A DNA stretch of 64,000 nt, taken from the NCBI RefSeq assembly GCF_027533845.1, contig NZ_JAPZVN010000019.1, positions 54,277-118,276 on the forward strand, in the 5' to 3' direction. Source of the DNA: Streptomyces sp. RPT161. Its GTDB lineage: Bacteria > Actinomycetota > Actinomycetes > Streptomycetales > Streptomycetaceae. This document shows positions 63,196 through 64,000 of the stretch, one piece after another. A model generated the notes under the pieces. That model saw nothing but the letters and a program-made list of their open reading frames with translations. It searched no databases and had not been told where the DNA came from. The position numbers and the translations under genes are program-made. The stretch's first letter is position 1; every line of letters starts with the position of its first letter.

Positions 63196-64000
63196 CCGTT
63201 TCCGCAACCGAGCGCCCAGGCGACGGCAACGTCCATGGCCGACGTGATCGAACCGTACGCCGCCGCGCGGTACGCGACCGCGGCGCCTTTCACGGTCGGC
63301 TGCGCGTCAGGCCTGATCGCCCCCCGGTGCGGTGCACGCTGCGCAGCCGACGACATCCCGCGGGTCAGGCGTCAGCCATGTCCGCCTCCCCATCGTTTCC
63401 AGCGAGAGCTGTGCGTCCTTCCTCTGTGGACGCGGTGACCACCGTGAACCTGGCCGAATCGCTGGTGCTTCCGCTGTCCGCGGCGACCTTCCAGGTCCCC
63501 CGATGTGGATGGCGGTCACGATCAGCGGCATCCGCCCCCCCGGCCACCCCTGCGCGACGCGGCGGGCATCCCGGCGCAGCCCTCTCATCCAGGAGCCGGC
63601 CGCCATCGCGGCGCCTGAGCCGCGAGCAACCCGCACCGCTCCACCCCGAGCCGCGCCAGCGGCACCCGCCGGGGGCTCGGACCAAGCGCGGCCAGCACCG
63701 CGCCGGGGCCGACGCGGGGCCTCTTCCCTGATTTCCAGGCCCCCTGATTTCCGGGCCTTCGGCATTCCTTGCAGTGCCTTCCCCACCCACCGCCCTATTC
63801 GTGTGACGGGCGCAATATGACCCACGTCACATTAAGGGCGGTTCGCTGTGATGCCCCCGATATGAGGCGCGTCACATACGAGGCCACTTAGTGGCAACCA
63901 GGTGCCCGCAAGCCAGGGATGGCGGGGGCTCACCCGCGAGTGAATGTCGGCGTACTAATCCAGGCCGTAGCCCGCGCCGATTCTTATGTCTTGTTTTGCA
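63196..64000. other. Long region without a supported gene at the window end
   Basis: Frames on both strands lack start signals and family resemblance. From 63811 it becomes promoter-like, with TATGACCCACGTCACATTAA (63817-63836) and the shared element copy 3. It looks like the upstream region of a gene that starts beyond the window. Confidence 0.5.
63861..63894 (+). repeat. Shared upstream element of cell-wall hydrolase genes, copy 3
   Basis: TATGAGGCGCGTCACATACG then AGGCCACTTAGTGG, with an internal CCAC-TTA-GTGG dyad (63884-63894). Close to copy 2 and about 45 bases after a related site CACGTCACATTAAG. It predicts that the gene just beyond the window is another LysM/transglycosylase-type wall enzyme. 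Confidence 0.55.

Noticed and set aside
63327..63825. Open frames on both strands near the window end
   Set aside because: Codon use is mixed, products are Arg/Pro/Ala-rich low-complexity, and no starts have ribosome sites.

Overview
This is 64 kb of very GC-rich actinobacterial chromosome, most likely from Streptomyces or a close relative. Coding frames have G/C at nearly every third position, GTG starts are common, and Shine-Dalgarno sites are GGAGG-like. Family content also fits: SpoIIE-type PAS/GAF phosphatases, a LytR-CpsA-Psr protein, LysM/transglycosylase cell-wall enzymes, a DUF6230/DUF6114 pair, a PASTA-less Ser/Thr kinase and many small one-component regulators. I see no rRNA gene, intact tRNA gene, CRISPR array or insertion sequence.

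Layout. 1-3.5 kb: the 5' part of a class III CoA-transferase, a membrane Ser/Thr kinase and a tautomerase with its own palindromic promoter site. 3.6-9.6 kb: a compact minus-strand biosynthetic operon (flavin-fold PPOX protein, stand-alone NRPS-like A-T-R enzyme, two paralogous P450s with aberrant I-helices), divergent from a secreted vanadium-haloperoxidase-like protein (10-11.3 kb). 11.5-15.7 kb: fructose PTS operon (DeoR-type regulator, 1-phosphofructokinase, EIIABC, HPr). 15.8-19.3 kb: ABC exporter pair and an alpha/beta hydrolase. 19.4-21.1 kb: a degenerate recombinase-like small protein, a hypothetical protein and a transglycosylase/LysM protein. 21.7-25.8 kb: LysR, SDR, an RclA-like flavoenzyme and a GNAT acetyltransferase. 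26.2-27.7 kb: a ribbon-helix-helix protein with a DUF4097 protein. 27.9-34.3 kb: secreted phosphoesterase, TetR, serine hydrolase, SpoIIE phosphatase, DUF6624 protein. 34.5-38.3 kb: divergent surface-glycan-like operons (deacetylase plus EamA; glycosyltransferase plus SDR). 38.4-45.8 kb: HhH-GPD protein, amidohydrolase/MarR pair, DUF6230/DUF6114, ArsR-like/MFS, LysR, nucleotidyltransferase.

46.3-51.4 kb holds the most unusual locus: three genes joined by ATGA overlaps encode a RimK-like ATP-grasp ligase, an ATP-grasp fused to a kinase-fold domain lacking its catalytic Asp, and an ABC exporter with altered Q-loop and signature. They sit behind a perfect inverted repeat and look like a make-and-export pathway. 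51.4-54.4 kb is a homodimeric 2-oxoacid dehydrogenase E1-like gene divergent from an Lrp regulator (MdeB/MdeR-like). 54.5-57.9 kb: ArsR, DUF6542 protein, LCP protein, small membrane protein. 58-64 kb: VOC protein, TetR followed by a gene cut off after six codons, a PAS-GAF-SpoIIE-HATPase protein and a second LysM/transglycosylase. The window ends in a long upstream region that repeats that gene's promoter element.

A recurring theme is one-component regulators beside perfect or near-perfect palindromes (MarR 40.09 kb, ArsR-like 43.75 kb, Lrp 53.87 kb, ArsR 54.9 kb, TetR 58.93 kb, RHH 26.18 kb). A 37-base element upstream of the LysM/transglycosylase genes appears three times and suggests a shared cell-wall-hydrolase regulon. 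All calls are by eye from sequence and family knowledge; no database search was run.
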